Shown: in pieces, positions 9,294 through 18,310 of the stretch
Position numbering within the stretch: the stretch's first letter is position 1
Layout: every line of letters begins with the position of its first letter
Assembly (NCBI GenBank): GCA_024685315.1
Contig: JAIKVW010000023.1
Location: 1 to 64,000, forward strand
Origin: Lachnospiraceae bacterium
GTDB lineage: Bacteria; Bacillota; Clostridia; Lachnospirales; Lachnospiraceae
Direction: 5' to 3'
DNA: 64,000 nt
The notes under the pieces: generated by a model
The model's database searches: none
The model's input: only the letters and a program-made list of their open reading frames with translations
Told to the model about the DNA's origin: nothing
Position numbers and translations under genes: made by a program

Positions 9294-10958
9294 ATGTCGG
9301 AAAAGGTTAGAGTGCAGGTGCTTGGCATGGAATACGATTTCCGCAAGGGTACGCCCCTTCATGAGATCGGAAGCTTCTTCCAGGACAAATTTGAGCACCG
9401 GATTATTTCTGCCAGGGTCAACGGCAATATGAAAGAGCTCACACATAAGGTCGTGCATGACGCGGAGATCGAGTTCCTGACTATCGGCGATGAAGACGGG
9501 AACCGCGCCTACAGGAGGACTCTGTACCTTGTGCTTTGCAGCGCGGTAGATGATCTCCTGGGAAGCCGCGCTTCGAATCAGCTCACTATTGAGCATTCGG
9601 TGAGCCGCGGGCTGTACTGCTCCCTGGAAGGACATGAGATAACAGATGAGCTCCTTAGCAGGATCACGATCCGCATGCAGGAGATAGCCGAAAGCGCGGT
9701 CCCGATCGTGAAAGAAGACATTTCCCGCGAGGAAGCAATAGAATTTTTCAGGGAGCGCGGGATGAATGACAAGGCGGACGCCTTCTATTTCCGCAGGGAT
9801 TCCGAAGTACATGTTTACAAACTGGGTGACACCGCGGACTATTATTATGGTATCATGGGTCCGGACACTTCCTATGCGAAGTATTTCAGCCTGATCAGGT
9901 ATTCCAAAGGCTTCGTGCTCCAGACCGCAGCGCCTGGAGAACCGGAGAAGATCCCCGAATTCAGGCCCTACGAGAACATTTTTAATGCCCTGGAAGAGGC
10001 AACTACCTGGGGGCGCGAAGTGCTTGGCGTAAATACCGTCGCAGACCTTAATAACTCAATCGCTGACGGTAAGTTCGAGTCGCTGGTCCTGGTGCAGGAA
10101 GCGCTCCAGGAGAAGGAGATAGCGCGAATTGCGCAGGAGATAATCGCGAAGAAAAGAAGGATAGTCCTGATCGCAGGGCCCTCCTCGTCCGGGAAGACTA
10201 CATTTTCCCACAGGCTCTCGATACAGCTGAGGGTGAGCGGGGTGACCCCGCATCCGATCCCCATAGACAATTATTATCTGGACCGGAGCCTCTGCCCGAG
10301 GGACGAGAACGGGGATTACAATTTTGAGATAATCGAAGCGCTTGATATTCCGAAGTTCAACCAGGACATGAAAGACCTGCTGGACGGAAAGGAAGTCCTC
10401 CTCCCGATATTCGATTTTACCCGGGGGAAGAGGAGCGAGACAGGCGTTCCGCTTAAAATAGGAGATTCCGACGTGCTTGTCATTGAAGGGATACACGCTC
10501 TTAACGACAGGCTCACGGAGTTTATCGACAGCAGCAGCAAATACAGGATATATATCAGCGCGCTCACCTGGCTGAACATGGACAGGCACAGCAGGATCCC
10601 GACTACTGACGCAAGGCTGATCAGGAGGATCTGCAGGGACGCGAGGACCAGGGGAACTCCGGCGGCGGAGACCATCGCCATGTGGGGATCCGTAAGGCGC
10701 GGGGAGGACACCAACATTTTCCCCTTCCAGGAGAACTGCGACGCGACCTTCAACTCATCGCTTGTATATGAATTTTCAATACTCAAGCAGTACGCGGAAC
10801 CGCTGCTGTTTTCGGTGAAGCCCGGAACGGCGCAGTTCAACGAGGCGAGGCGTCTGCTTAAATTCCTGAACTATTTTCTCGGAGTGAGCGGCGACAAGAT
10901 ACCGTCGAATTCCATAATCAGGGAATTCACCGGCGGGAGCTGCTTTAACGTGGGATAA
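9294..10958 (+). CDS. TGS domain-uridine kinase-like fusion
   Basis: 554 residues. The N-terminal 60 residues form a TGS-like domain, followed by a region resembling the second additional domain of threonyl-tRNA synthetase (about 60-200, with SVSRGLYCS), then a P-loop nucleoside kinase of the uridine kinase/phosphoribulokinase family with GPSSSGKT at 295-302 and IDNYYLDR. Fusions of this form occur in Clostridia, but the substrate is not certain; phosphorylation of a nucleoside is the likely reaction. The ATG at 9294 follows GGAGGAAAG; a GTG at 9243 would extend it by 17 residues and overlap the preceding gene by four bases. Confidence 0.88.
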   Translation: MSEKVRVQVLGMEYDFRKGTPLHEIGSFFQDKFEHRIISARVNGNMKELTHKVVHDAEIEFLTIGDEDGNRAYRRTLYLVLCSAVDDLLGSRASNQLTIEHSVSRGLYCSLEGHEITDELLSRITIRMQEIAESAVPIVKEDISREEAIEFFRERGMNDKADAFYFRRDSEVHVYKLGDTADYYYGIMGPDTSYAKYFSLIRYSKGFVLQTAAPGEPEKIPEFRPYENIFNALEEATTWGREVLGVNTVADLNNSIADGKFESLVLVQEALQEKEIARIAQEIIAKKRRIVLIAGPSSSGKTTFSHRLSIQLRVSGVTPHPIPIDNYYLDRSLCPRDENGDYNFEIIEALDIPKFNQDMKDLLDGKEVLLPIFDFTRGKRSETGVPLKIGDSDVLVIEGIHALNDRLTEFIDSSSKYRIYISALTWLNMDRHSRIPTTDARLIRRICRDARTRGTPAAETIAMWGSVRRGEDTNIFPFQENCDATFNSSLVYEFSILKQYAEPLLFSVKPGTAQFNEARRLLKFLNYFLGVSGDKIPSNSIIREFTGGSCFNVG

Positions 10959-10965
10959 AAGTTAC

Positions 10966-11314
10966 GTAAGTCTGCCGGATGACCGCGGGTGCAGGTGCCG
11001 AAAGGCCGCACGCGAGGAAAGTCCGAGCTTCCAAGGGCAAGGTGCCGGATAACGTCCGGTGGAGGCGACTCCAAGGCCAGTGCAACAGAAATAGACCGCC
11101 TGCTCCGGCAGGTAAGGGTGGAAAGGCGGGGTAAGAGCCCACCGCCCCGACGGTAACGGAGGGGGCACATGTAAACCCCACCAGGAAGCAAGACCGAATA
11201 TAAAACGATACGTCGGCCCGGCGTGTTTTAGGGTAGGTCGCTTGAGGCTGCCGGCGACGGCAGTCCTAGATAGATGGTCATCCAAGACATAACTCGGCTT
11301 ACAGACAGGCTTAC
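10966..11314 (+). ncRNA. rnpB: RNase P RNA, A type
   Basis: Catalytic RNA of RNase P, which matures tRNA 5' ends. The ends pair (GTAAGTCTG with CAGGCTTAC, G-U allowed). Conserved segments are visible: GAGGAAAGTCCGAGC (11014-11028), ACAGAAA, GGTAAGGGTGGAAAGG, GTAAGAGCCCACCG, GACGGTAACGGAGG and GATAGATGGTCATCC. The architecture reads as the ancestral A type rather than the B type of Bacillus. No clear promoter precedes it, and it starts only seven bases after the kinase stop. Confidence 0.95.
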
Positions 11315-11318
11315 GTCG

Positions 11319-11346
11319 GCCCCGGGAGAGATCCCGGGGCATTTTA
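11319..11346 (+). terminator. Terminator after rnpB
   Basis: Nine-pair stem GCCCCGGGA/TCCCGGGGC with a GAGA loop, then ATTTT. Ends the RNase P RNA transcript; the Shine-Dalgarno of the next gene starts right after it. Confidence 0.85.
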
Positions 11347-11362
11347 AGGAAGGAGGACGGGT

Positions 11363-12232
11363 TTGGAGGAAAAGCCTAAGAAGAATATATTTTACACGGT
11401 GATCAGGGTGATCCTGCCGCCGATCATATATTTTCTGATACAGTACGGGGTGATATTTGCCGCAATGGCATTCTGGGCATGGCAGGCAAAAAGCCTGTCC
11501 GGCACTGACTATGCAGGGTACGGGAGCGCAGGTGCGCTTGCAAAGCACATGGTCTATTCCAGCTATCTGACCTACGCCCTGGCGGCCGCGGTGGTCTGTG
11601 CCCTGATCATGAGCCTTACGATGGAGAAGGACGAAAAGACGCGCACCTGGCACTATGTGCGGGAAGAGGTAAGGGCAAAATATCTCTATATAGTCCTGAT
11701 GCTCGGAGGCGCATCGATCGCAGGGAACATGATACTGATCAGGCTGGGGGTCACCGAGGCTTCGGAGAGCTTCCAGGAGGTCCAGGAGCTCCTCTCGGGA
11801 GGAAGCCCCTACATGATTCTTCTGAGCGTTGGGATAATAGTGCCTATCTGCGAGGAGATCATTTACAGAGGGCTGGTGTACGTGCGGCTCCGGGATGTCA
11901 TGAGGCCCGCCTGGGCAATGATCATATCCGCGCTCATGTTCGCGATCGCCCACGGGAATCTCCCCCAGGGGATATTCGCTTTCGGACTTGGACTGCTCCT
12001 GGCATTCTCCTATGAGCGTTACGGAACCCTTGCCGCGCCCTGCCTCGGGCATATCTCAGCCAATATACTTTCCTCGACCGGTTCGCTGATGGCGGACGAC
12101 CCCATGCCGGGATTTGCAATAAGCGTTGCAGCTGCGGTGATCGCTATGGCAGCGGGCGTGATCATAATAATGAAACGTGTACGGGGCGGCGTAATATCGC
12201 CTAAAAGCGCGGAAATTGGCGATGGAATCTGA
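11363..12232 (+). CDS. CPBP-family intramembrane metalloprotease
   Basis: 289-residue polytopic membrane protein. The CPBP/Abi signature is intact: CEEIIYRG (E164, E165, R169), FAIAHGN (H197) and LGHISAN (about 230). About seven hydrophobic segments are visible, beginning with residues 10-40. Members process prenylated or peptide substrates or bacteriocins; the substrate here is unknown. Starts with TTG at 11363 after AAGGAAGGAGGACGGG. Only 48 bases separate it from rnpB and these contain the rnpB terminator, so expression probably relies on read-through or a promoter inside rnpB. Confidence 0.88.
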   Translation: MEEKPKKNIFYTVIRVILPPIIYFLIQYGVIFAAMAFWAWQAKSLSGTDYAGYGSAGALAKHMVYSSYLTYALAAAVVCALIMSLTMEKDEKTRTWHYVREEVRAKYLYIVLMLGGASIAGNMILIRLGVTEASESFQEVQELLSGGSPYMILLSVGIIVPICEEIIYRGLVYVRLRDVMRPAWAMIISALMFAIAHGNLPQGIFAFGLGLLLAFSYERYGTLAAPCLGHISANILSSTGSLMADDPMPGFAISVAAAVIAMAAGVIIIMKRVRGGVISPKSAEIGDGI

Positions 12233-12300
12233 TTGTAGAAGCAGCAGCGCGGGAGTATAATTATATTGTCAGGACGCGGCAATATTTCTGCCGGAAAGTA

Positions 12301-12329
12301 TTGACAGGATGCCATCCTTAGTGTAATAT
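12301..12329 (+). promoter_or_regulatory. recA promoter
   Basis: Perfect TTGACA, 17-base spacer, TAATAT. The LexA boxes lie immediately downstream of the -10. Confidence 0.88.
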
Positions 12330-12355
12330 AAACATATGTTCGAGAACACACGTTC
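12330..12355 (+). promoter_or_regulatory. Tandem LexA (SOS) boxes of recA
   Basis: Two adjacent Gram-positive SOS boxes: AAACATATGTTC (12330-12341), one base off the GAAC half-site, and GAACACACGTTC (12344-12355), an intact GAAC-N4-GTTC. Centres are 14 bases apart and cover the transcription start, which fits LexA repression of recA. Confidence 0.85.
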
Positions 12356-12376
12356 TAATATTTCGGGAGATTTGAT

Positions 12377-13411
12377 ATGGACAGAGAAGATAAGTTAAGA
12401 GCCCTCGATACCGCGATATCCAAGCTTGAGAAGGACTATGGCAAGGGTACCGTCATGAAGCTGGGAGACCAGGGTGCGGTCATGGACGTTGAGAGCGTTC
12501 CGACCGGATCGCTCGGACTTGATATAGCGCTCGGCATAGGCGGACTTCCCAGGGGAAGGATCATTGAGATCTACGGGCCCGAGTCTTCAGGCAAGACCAC
12601 TCTTACCCTGCATATGGTCGCAGAGGTGCAGAAGAGGGGCGGGATCGCAGGATTCATTGACGCCGAGCACGCTCTTGACCCCGTATATGCGAAGAATATC
12701 GGCGTCGATACCGACAACCTCTACATTTCCCAGCCTGACAACGGAGAGCAGGCGCTGGAGATCGCCGAGGCTATGGTCAGATCCGGCGCGGTCGACATCA
12801 TTGTAATCGACTCTGTCGCAGCCCTCGTGCCGAAGGCGGAGATAGACGGAGATATGGGCGAGGCGCACATGGCCCTCCAGGCCAGGCTTATGTCCCAGGG
12901 CCTCAGGAAGCTGATCGCCGTAGTCGGGAAGACGAACTGCATCGTTATCTTCATCAACCAGCTGCGTGAGAAGATCGGCGTCATGTTCGGGAACCCGGAG
13001 ACCACTACCGGAGGCAGGGCGCTGAAGTTCTATGCTTCAGTCCGCATGGACATCAGGAAGCAGGAGCAGCTCAAGCAGGGCGGAATCGTTATCGGGAACC
13101 ATACCCGCGTGAAGGTAGTCAAGAATAAGGTCGCACCTCCTTTCAAGGAGGCTGAGTTCGACATCCTCTTCGGACAGGGGATCTCCAGGGAGGGAGAGAT
13201 ACTTGATCTTGCCTCGAATATCGGCATAGTGAATAAGAGCGGCGCATGGTACGCATACAACGGGGATAAGATCGGCCAGGGACGCGACAACGCGAGACAG
13301 TTCCTTGTCAATAACCCGGAGATCATGAGCGAGATAGAGCATAAGGTCCGTGTATACTACGGATTTGAGACCGACGGAGACGCCGGAGAGAATAAAGGCA
13401 GCGAAGCATAA
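12377..13411 (+). CDS. recA: Recombinase A
   Basis: DNA strand exchange and the SOS co-protease. 344 residues. Walker A GPESSGKT at 67-74, the catalytic region EHALD, the DNA-binding loop 2 area near [12 protein letters not shown] and an acidic C-terminal tail. The ATG follows GGGAGA. Stop overlaps the recX start by one base (TAATG), so RecA and its modulator are translated together under LexA control. Confidence 0.98.
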   Translation: MDREDKLRALDTAISKLEKDYGKGTVMKLGDQGAVMDVESVPTGSLGLDIALGIGGLPRGRIIEIYGPESSGKTTLTLHMVAEVQKRGGIAGFIDAEHALDPVYAKNIGVDTDNLYISQPDNGEQALEIAEAMVRSGAVDIIVIDSVAALVPKAEIDGDMGEAHMALQARLMSQGLRKLIAVVGKTNCIVIFINQLREKIGVMFGNPETTTGGRALKFYASVRMDIRKQEQLKQGGIVIGNHTRVKVVKNKVAPPFKEAEFDILFGQGISREGEILDLASNIGIVNKSGAWYAYNGDKIGQGRDNARQFLVNNPEIMSEIEHKVRVYYGFETDGDAGENKGSEA

Positions 13412-14007
13412 TGGAAGTGACAGCTATAGAGACTGTTACCCGGAACAAAATGCGGGTTTTCCTTGACGGAGAACCTGCATTTGTTGTAAGCAGACGAAGT
13501 CTTACGGATCTGGGTATCAGGGAAGGAAGCAGTTTTTCTGATGAAGAAGCCGGCGAGTTCATGAAGAAGGTCTACAGGCTCGCCGCTATGAGCGCTATGG
13601 AGATACTCACCAGGCGGGACCATACCAGGCAGGAGCTCATGGAGAAGCTATCCGTGAGGGGGTATTCCGAAGAGATCTCCAGAAAGGCGCTGGAATATGT
13701 AGAGTCTTTTAACTATATCGATGAGGAGCGCTACGCAGCGCAGTTCATCGAGTCCAGAAGAGGCCGGGACAGCCTCGCCATGCTTAAGAGAAGGCTCCGG
13801 GAGAGAGGACTCTCCGACGAGGATATAGAGCGCGCGGTGGAGGCTTCGGGATGGGATGACTCCGAAGGGATAAAGCGCGCCATAGTGAAAAAGTTCGGCT
13901 CCGAGGAGGGCTTTGCAGAAGCGGACCAGGATACTATGGTGAAGTTCGTCAAGGGCCTTATCTCAAAGGGATACAGGTACCAGGACATCCGCAGATTTCT
14001 TTTGTAG
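13411..14007 (+). CDS. recX: RecA regulator RecX
   Basis: Small helical protein that modulates RecA filaments. 198 residues with the three-helix repeats of the family: LTRRDHTRQEL (about 70), YIDEERYAAQFIESR (about 108) and LKRRLRERGLSDEDIE. An N-terminal beta-rich stretch precedes them, as in Firmicutes. Its ATG overlaps the recA stop. Confidence 0.92.
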   Translation: MEVTAIETVTRNKMRVFLDGEPAFVVSRRSLTDLGIREGSSFSDEEAGEFMKKVYRLAAMSAMEILTRRDHTRQELMEKLSVRGYSEEISRKALEYVESFNYIDEERYAAQFIESRRGRDSLAMLKRRLRERGLSDEDIERAVEASGWDDSEGIKRAIVKKFGSEEGFAEADQDTMVKFVKGLISKGYRYQDIRRFLL

Positions 14008-14033
14008 AATGTAATAGCTTTCCTACATAATAC

Positions 14034-14062
14034 TTGACACTAATCTGAAATAAAGATAAAAT
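14034..14062 (+). promoter_or_regulatory. Promoter for rny
   Basis: TTGACA, 17-base spacer, TAAAAT, between recX and rny. The leader would be about 115 bases long. Confidence 0.8.
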
Positions 14063-14185
14063 TTAAATGTTGTATTATACTCTATGCTTATAATAGTATG
14101 AATAGGCCCTTTAGCGGCATGATACCGGAAATTGCCGCCAAATTGGCCGGACTACAGCAAAAAAAATTTAATAGGAGGTGCTCCT

Positions 14186-15763
14186 GTGCCAGGTGCGATT
14201 GTAGGATTTGCTCCACCTGTAAACACGATCATAGCAGTCGCAGCTGCTGTCGTGATCACTGCAATCGTCGTTTGGAACCTCGCTATCGCTCATCGCAAGA
14301 GGACAGTTGAGGCGAAGATAGGCGCTGCCGAGGATAAAGCCCGCCAGATCATTGACGAGGCGCTGAAGACAGCAGAGGCGAAGAAGCGTGAAGGACTCCT
14401 TGAGCTTAAGGAAGAAACCATTAAGACGAGGAACGATCTTGAACGCGAGAGCCGCGAACGACGTGCAGAACTGCAGAAGATGGAGAGGCGCGTGCTGACA
14501 AAAGAGGAGACCTTAGACCGCAAGCAGGAAGCGCTTGAGAAGAGAGAGATCCAGTTCTCCCAGAAGGAAGAAAAGCTCAACAAGCGCCGTGCCGAGGTCG
14601 AGGCTCTTAGCGAGAAACGCGTACAGGAACTTGAAAGGATCTCAGGCCTTACCTCCGAACAGGCAAAAGAATATCTTCTGAAGACTGTGGAAGATGATGT
14701 AAAACATGAAACAGCATTGATGATCAAGGAAATGGAATCCCGTATAAAGGAGGATGCGGCCCAGAAAGCGAAAGATTATGTGGTCACTGCCATACAGAAA
14801 TGTGCGGCAGACCAGGTGGCTGAAGCGACCATATCGGTCGTAGCGCTTCCGAACGATGAGATGAAGGGACGGATCATAGGCCGTGAGGGCCGGAACATCC
14901 GCACCATCGAGACGATGACAGGAGTAGATCTGATCATAGACGACACTCCTGAGGTCGTAGTGCTTTCCTGCTTCGACCCTGTGCGCAGGGAAGTCGCGAG
15001 GATCGCTCTCGAGAAGCTCATTGTGGACGGAAGGATACATCCCGCAAGGATCGAAGAGATGGTCGAGAAGGCCCGCAAGGAAGTCGACGCATCGATCAAG
15101 GAAGCTGGCGAGAATGCTATCCTTGAGTGCGGCGTCCACGGCATCCACCCTGAGCTTGTAAAGCTTCTCGGTAGGATGAAGTACAGGACCAGTTACGGGC
15201 AGAACGCGCTGAATCATTCGATCGAGGTATCGCTTCTGTCAGGACTCCTGGCAGGCGAGGTCGGCGTAGACGTCCGACTTGCCAAGAGGGCAGGTCTTCT
15301 CCATGACATCGGTAAGTCGATCGACCATGAGGTCGAGGGATCACATATCGAAATAGGCACCGAACTTTGCAAAAAGTATAAGGAATCCCCTACAGTCATC
15401 AATGCAGTTGAAGCACATCACGGAGATGTGGAACCTACTTCCCTTATTGCGTGCATAGTACAGGCCGCGGATGCCATTTCCGCCGCTAGGCCCGGCGCAC
15501 GCAGGGAGACACTTGAAAATTACACCAACAGACTCAAGCAGCTTGAAGACATTGCGAACAACTTCAAGGGCGTAGAGAAATCTTTTGCTATTCAGGCAGG
15601 CAGAGAGATCAGAGTTATGGTCGTTCCCGAGCAGGTCAGCGAAGACGACATGGTATTCCTCGCAAGAGATATTGCGAACCAGGTCGAGGCAGAGCTGGAA
15701 TACCCGGGACAGATCAAGATAAATGTGATAAGAGAGTCAAGGGCTGTCGAATACGCCAAGTAA
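14186..15763 (+). CDS. rny: Ribonuclease Y
   Basis: Membrane-anchored endoribonuclease that initiates mRNA decay in Firmicutes. 525 residues from GTG at 14186, chosen because AGGAGG ends seven bases upstream and gives the usual length; an in-frame ATG at 14132 has no ribosome site. One N-terminal membrane helix (about 9-30), a long coiled coil (to about 200), a KH domain with [12 protein letters not shown], and an HD domain with H373-D374 (LLHDIGKS). Confidence 0.96.
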   Translation: MPGAIVGFAPPVNTIIAVAAAVVITAIVVWNLAIAHRKRTVEAKIGAAEDKARQIIDEALKTAEAKKREGLLELKEETIKTRNDLERESRERRAELQKMERRVLTKEETLDRKQEALEKREIQFSQKEEKLNKRRAEVEALSEKRVQELERISGLTSEQAKEYLLKTVEDDVKHETALMIKEMESRIKEDAAQKAKDYVVTAIQKCAADQVAEATISVVALPNDEMKGRIIGREGRNIRTIETMTGVDLIIDDTPEVVVLSCFDPVRREVARIALEKLIVDGRIHPARIEEMVEKARKEVDASIKEAGENAILECGVHGIHPELVKLLGRMKYRTSYGQNALNHSIEVSLLSGLLAGEVGVDVRLAKRAGLLHDIGKSIDHEVEGSHIEIGTELCKKYKESPTVINAVEAHHGDVEPTSLIACIVQAADAISAARPGARRETLENYTNRLKQLEDIANNFKGVEKSFAIQAGREIRVMVVPEQVSEDDMVFLARDIANQVEAELEYPGQIKINVIRESRAVEYAK

Positions 15764-15865
15764 TTGATTCACAAACCGGAATATCACAAAAAACGTTAAT
15801 CAAAGGAGGCAGTCACTTCATCCGGAGAGGCTGCCTCTTATCATGAGAACAAAAGGGAGTTAATA

Positions 15866-16696
15866 ATGAGCGAAGAGTGTACGAAAAGTTCATGTTCAGG
15901 CTGCCCTTCCGCGGGCAACTGTTCCCAGCAGAAAACAGATTTCAGAGAGCCGATGAATGCTTACAGCAATGTTAAGCATGTTTTCGGGATCATCAGCGGC
16001 AAGGGCGGAGTCGGAAAATCGGCGGTCACTTCCCAGCTGGCTGTAAAGCTTTCCAGGATGGGTTACAAGGTAGGTATTCTGGATGCGGATATTACCGGTC
16101 CTTCTATCCCGAAGATGTTCGGAATCACCGAGAAGGCTATGGGAAATGAGGAGAACCTTTTCCCGGTAACTACCCCCGGCGGGATCAAGGTCATTTCCGT
16201 AAACCTTATCCTTCCCAATGAGGATGATCCGGTGGTCTGGAGAGGCCCGATAATCGGAGGAGTGGTCAAGCAGTTCTGGAGCCAGGTAGTGTGGGGAGAG
16301 ATCGACTATCTCCTGGTCGACATGCCTCCGGGGACCGGCGATGTAGCGCTCACGGTGTTCCAGTCGCTGCCGCTTGACGGCGTTGTGATCGTATCCTCGC
16401 CGCAGAGCCTTGTTGAGATGATAGTAAAGAAGGCCTACAAGATGGCCCTCATGATGAGCATACCGGTGATCGGACTGGTGCAGAACATGAGCTATCTCGT
16501 ATGCTCTCACTGCGGGGAGAAGACCTATATCTACGGCAAGGGCAAGGGAGCTGAGACCGCAAAGGAGCTGAATATTCCTGCGTACTCCGAGCTTGCGATC
16601 AGGCCGGAGATCGCGGCGCTCTGCGACGCAGGCGCGATCGAGAAGTGCGACGCTGAAGGACTTGACGAGATAGTTGAGATCGTCACCAGCCTGTAA
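15866..16696 (+). CDS. Mrp/NBP35-type Fe-S carrier ATPase
   Basis: P-loop ATPase proposed to carry and transfer Fe-S clusters. 276 residues. Walker A GKGGVGKS at 45-52, DADITGPSIPKMFG, MPPGTGD, and a paired cysteine motif CSHC near 214 for the bridging cluster. The N-terminus also carries C5, C10, C13 and C19 (CX4CX2CX5C), recalling the extra cluster site of eukaryotic Nbp35; many bacterial Mrp proteins lack it. A GGGAGTT site precedes the ATG. Followed by a bidirectional terminator. Confidence 0.92.
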   Translation: MSEECTKSSCSGCPSAGNCSQQKTDFREPMNAYSNVKHVFGIISGKGGVGKSAVTSQLAVKLSRMGYKVGILDADITGPSIPKMFGITEKAMGNEENLFPVTTPGGIKVISVNLILPNEDDPVVWRGPIIGGVVKQFWSQVVWGEIDYLLVDMPPGTGDVALTVFQSLPLDGVVIVSSPQSLVEMIVKKAYKMALMMSIPVIGLVQNMSYLVCSHCGEKTYIYGKGKGAETAKELNIPAYSELAIRPEIAALCDAGAIEKCDAEGLDEIVEIVTSL

Positions 16697-16722
16697 GCGG
16701 CCGGGAACTGTCAGAGTTAAAT

Positions 16723-16776
16723 AAAAAGACACCGTGTGATTCTGTCATAAAAACGGAATCACAAGGGGTCTTTTTT
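16723..16776. terminator. Bidirectional terminator, mrp / xpt
   Basis: AAAAAGAC pairs with GTCTTTTTT and GTGATTC with GAATCAC around a short loop. It has A- and T-runs on both sides and lies between convergent genes. Confidence 0.85.
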
Positions 16777-16791
16777 GCATGAAAGCTTAAA

Positions 16792-17373
16792 TCAGATGTC
16801 TGCCTCGCAGAATTCTATAACGCCCTTTGCAAGATGGCTTATGCGCGCGAGCGAGGTCACCTTGTAGCCTGCCTCATTAAGCCTGTTCCTTCCCTTCTGG
16901 AAGGATTTTTCTATAAGTATCGCGATGCCTTCGACACGGCCTCCGCCAGCTTCGATAAGCTTCGCGGCCCCGCTTGCGGCCTCGCCGTTTGCCAGGAAGT
17001 CGTCGATGACGAGGATATTATCATCCGGGGATATGTATTTCCTGGAAAGTGTAAGCTCATAGGAAGTCCCCTTGGTGAACGAAGTGATGTTCGTCTGGAG
17101 AACGTCACTGCTGAGGGTCTTTGAAGTCTGTTTCTTGAGGATGACGAGCGGCACACCGAGTTCCTGGGCGGTGCAGAGCGCGGGAGCGATGCCGGAGGCC
17201 TCAATCGTAAAGACTTTAGTGATCCCCTTGTCCCTGTAGTGATCTGCAAGAACCTTCCCGATCTCCTTCATGACCGTGGGATCCACCTGGTGATTAATGA
17301 AACTGTCGACTTTCAGTACCGAATCGCTGAGAGGGATGCCCTCTTTCAGTATCTTATCTTCCAATAATCTCAT
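16792..17373 (-). CDS. xpt: Xanthine phosphoribosyltransferase
   Basis: Purine salvage: xanthine plus PRPP to XMP. 193 residues, the family length. PRPP-binding motif [13 protein letters not shown] near 125-137, N-terminal [13 protein letters not shown], and [16 protein letters not shown]. It is a single gene on the reverse strand. No purine riboswitch was recognised upstream although many Firmicute xpt genes have one. Confidence 0.95.
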   Translation of the reverse strand: MRLLEDKILKEGIPLSDSVLKVDSFINHQVDPTVMKEIGKVLADHYRDKGITKVFTIEASGIAPALCTAQELGVPLVILKKQTSKTLSSDVLQTNITSFTKGTSYELTLSRKYISPDDNILVIDDFLANGEAASGAAKLIEAGGGRVEGIAILIEKSFQKGRNRLNEAGYKVTSLARISHLAKGVIEFCEADI

Positions 17374-17411
17374 CTGTACATTAAACCTCGCAGTATTATC
17401 TTATTTACTGA

Positions 17412-17420
17412 AGTATAGCA
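17412..17420 (-). promoter_or_regulatory. Possible extended -10 promoter for xpt
   Basis: On the reverse strand the sequence reads TGC-TATACT, an extended -10. The region 17 bases further up (TTCCCT) is a poor -35. Confidence 0.45.
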
Positions 17421-17457
17421 TACCGGGAATGAAAAGGGAATGCCAGAGAGGCTTTCC

Positions 17458-17486
17458 TTGCGTATGGTTTTTATTTGATATATTAT
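17458..17486 (+). promoter_or_regulatory. Promoter for the two-component operon
   Basis: TTGCGT, 17-base spacer, TATTAT, about 80 bases ahead of the response regulator. The first of two candidate promoters, since xpt is transcribed away from it. Confidence 0.6.
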
Positions 17487-17568
17487 AAAGTATAAAGCTG
17501 CCGGGCCCCGCAAGGTCCTGAAGGCTTTAGCCAACACGATAACTTAGCATCAGAAAGCGGATAAATAT

Positions 17569-18255
17569 ATGAATGATATCAAGATACTGGTCGTTGATGA
17601 CGAAACTCGCATGAGAAAGCTGGTCCGGGATTTCCTTTCCAAGAAAGGCTATATAGTGTTTGAGGCCGGGGACGGGGAGGAAGCCCTGGACATGTTCTTC
17701 GCGGATTCGGAGATCGCCCTGGTGATACTCGACGTAATGATGCCGAAACTTGACGGATGGCAGGTGCTTAAGGAGATCAGGCAGTATTCCCAGACGCCCG
17801 TGATAATGCTCACCGCCAAGAGCGCGGAGAGCGACGAGCTGCAGGGATTCGACCTTGGGGTCGACGAGTATATTTCAAAGCCCTTCAGCCCGAAGATCCT
17901 TGTGGCCAGGGTGGAAGCGATCCTTCGCCGCAGCAGCTCCAGGAGCGAGAATGAAGTGATTTCCTCGGGAGGAATTGTAATGGACAAGGCCGCGCACGAG
18001 GTCAGCGTGGACGGAGAGAGCATCGAGCTCTCGGTCAAGGAATTTGAGCTGCTGGATTATTTCCTTGAGAACCAGGGGATCGCGCTCTCTAGGGAGAGGA
18101 TCCTGAATAATGTCTGGAACTATGATTATTACGGGGATGCCCGCACGATAGATACGCACGTTAAGAAGCTCCGCAGCAAGCTTGGGGACAAGGGAGACTG
18201 CATCGTGACCATCTGGGGGAAAGGCTACAAATTCGCTCCGCCGAAGGAAAGCTGA
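17569..18255 (+). CDS. OmpR-family response regulator
   Basis: 228 residues: receiver domain with acidic pocket D10/D11, phospho-acceptor D55 (ILDVMMPKLDG), threonine in IMLTAKSA and lysine in ISKPF; then a winged-helix DNA-binding domain (about 130-225) ending in TIWGKGYKF. Works with the kinase that starts 55 bases downstream. The signal and targets are unknown. Unusually, the operon continues into hisH-hisF-ung. Confidence 0.95.
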   Translation: MNDIKILVVDDETRMRKLVRDFLSKKGYIVFEAGDGEEALDMFFADSEIALVILDVMMPKLDGWQVLKEIRQYSQTPVIMLTAKSAESDELQGFDLGVDEYISKPFSPKILVARVEAILRRSSSRSENEVISSGGIVMDKAAHEVSVDGESIELSVKEFELLDYFLENQGIALSRERILNNVWNYDYYGDARTIDTHVKKLRSKLGDKGDCIVTIWGKGYKFAPPKES

Positions 18256-18310
18256 GGCTGGCCTGCAAAAAAGCGATCTGTAATTATCTGAATTTTACGG
18301 AGGGTATCCT

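Noticed and set aside
15806-15837. Terminator between rny and the Mrp gene
   Set aside because: GAGGCAG/CTGCCTC can pair over an 18-base loop, but no T-run follows and the stem is short.
17374-17568. Purine riboswitch expected before xpt
   Set aside because: On the reverse strand I could not find the conserved junction or loop sequences; only a possible extended -10 was seen.
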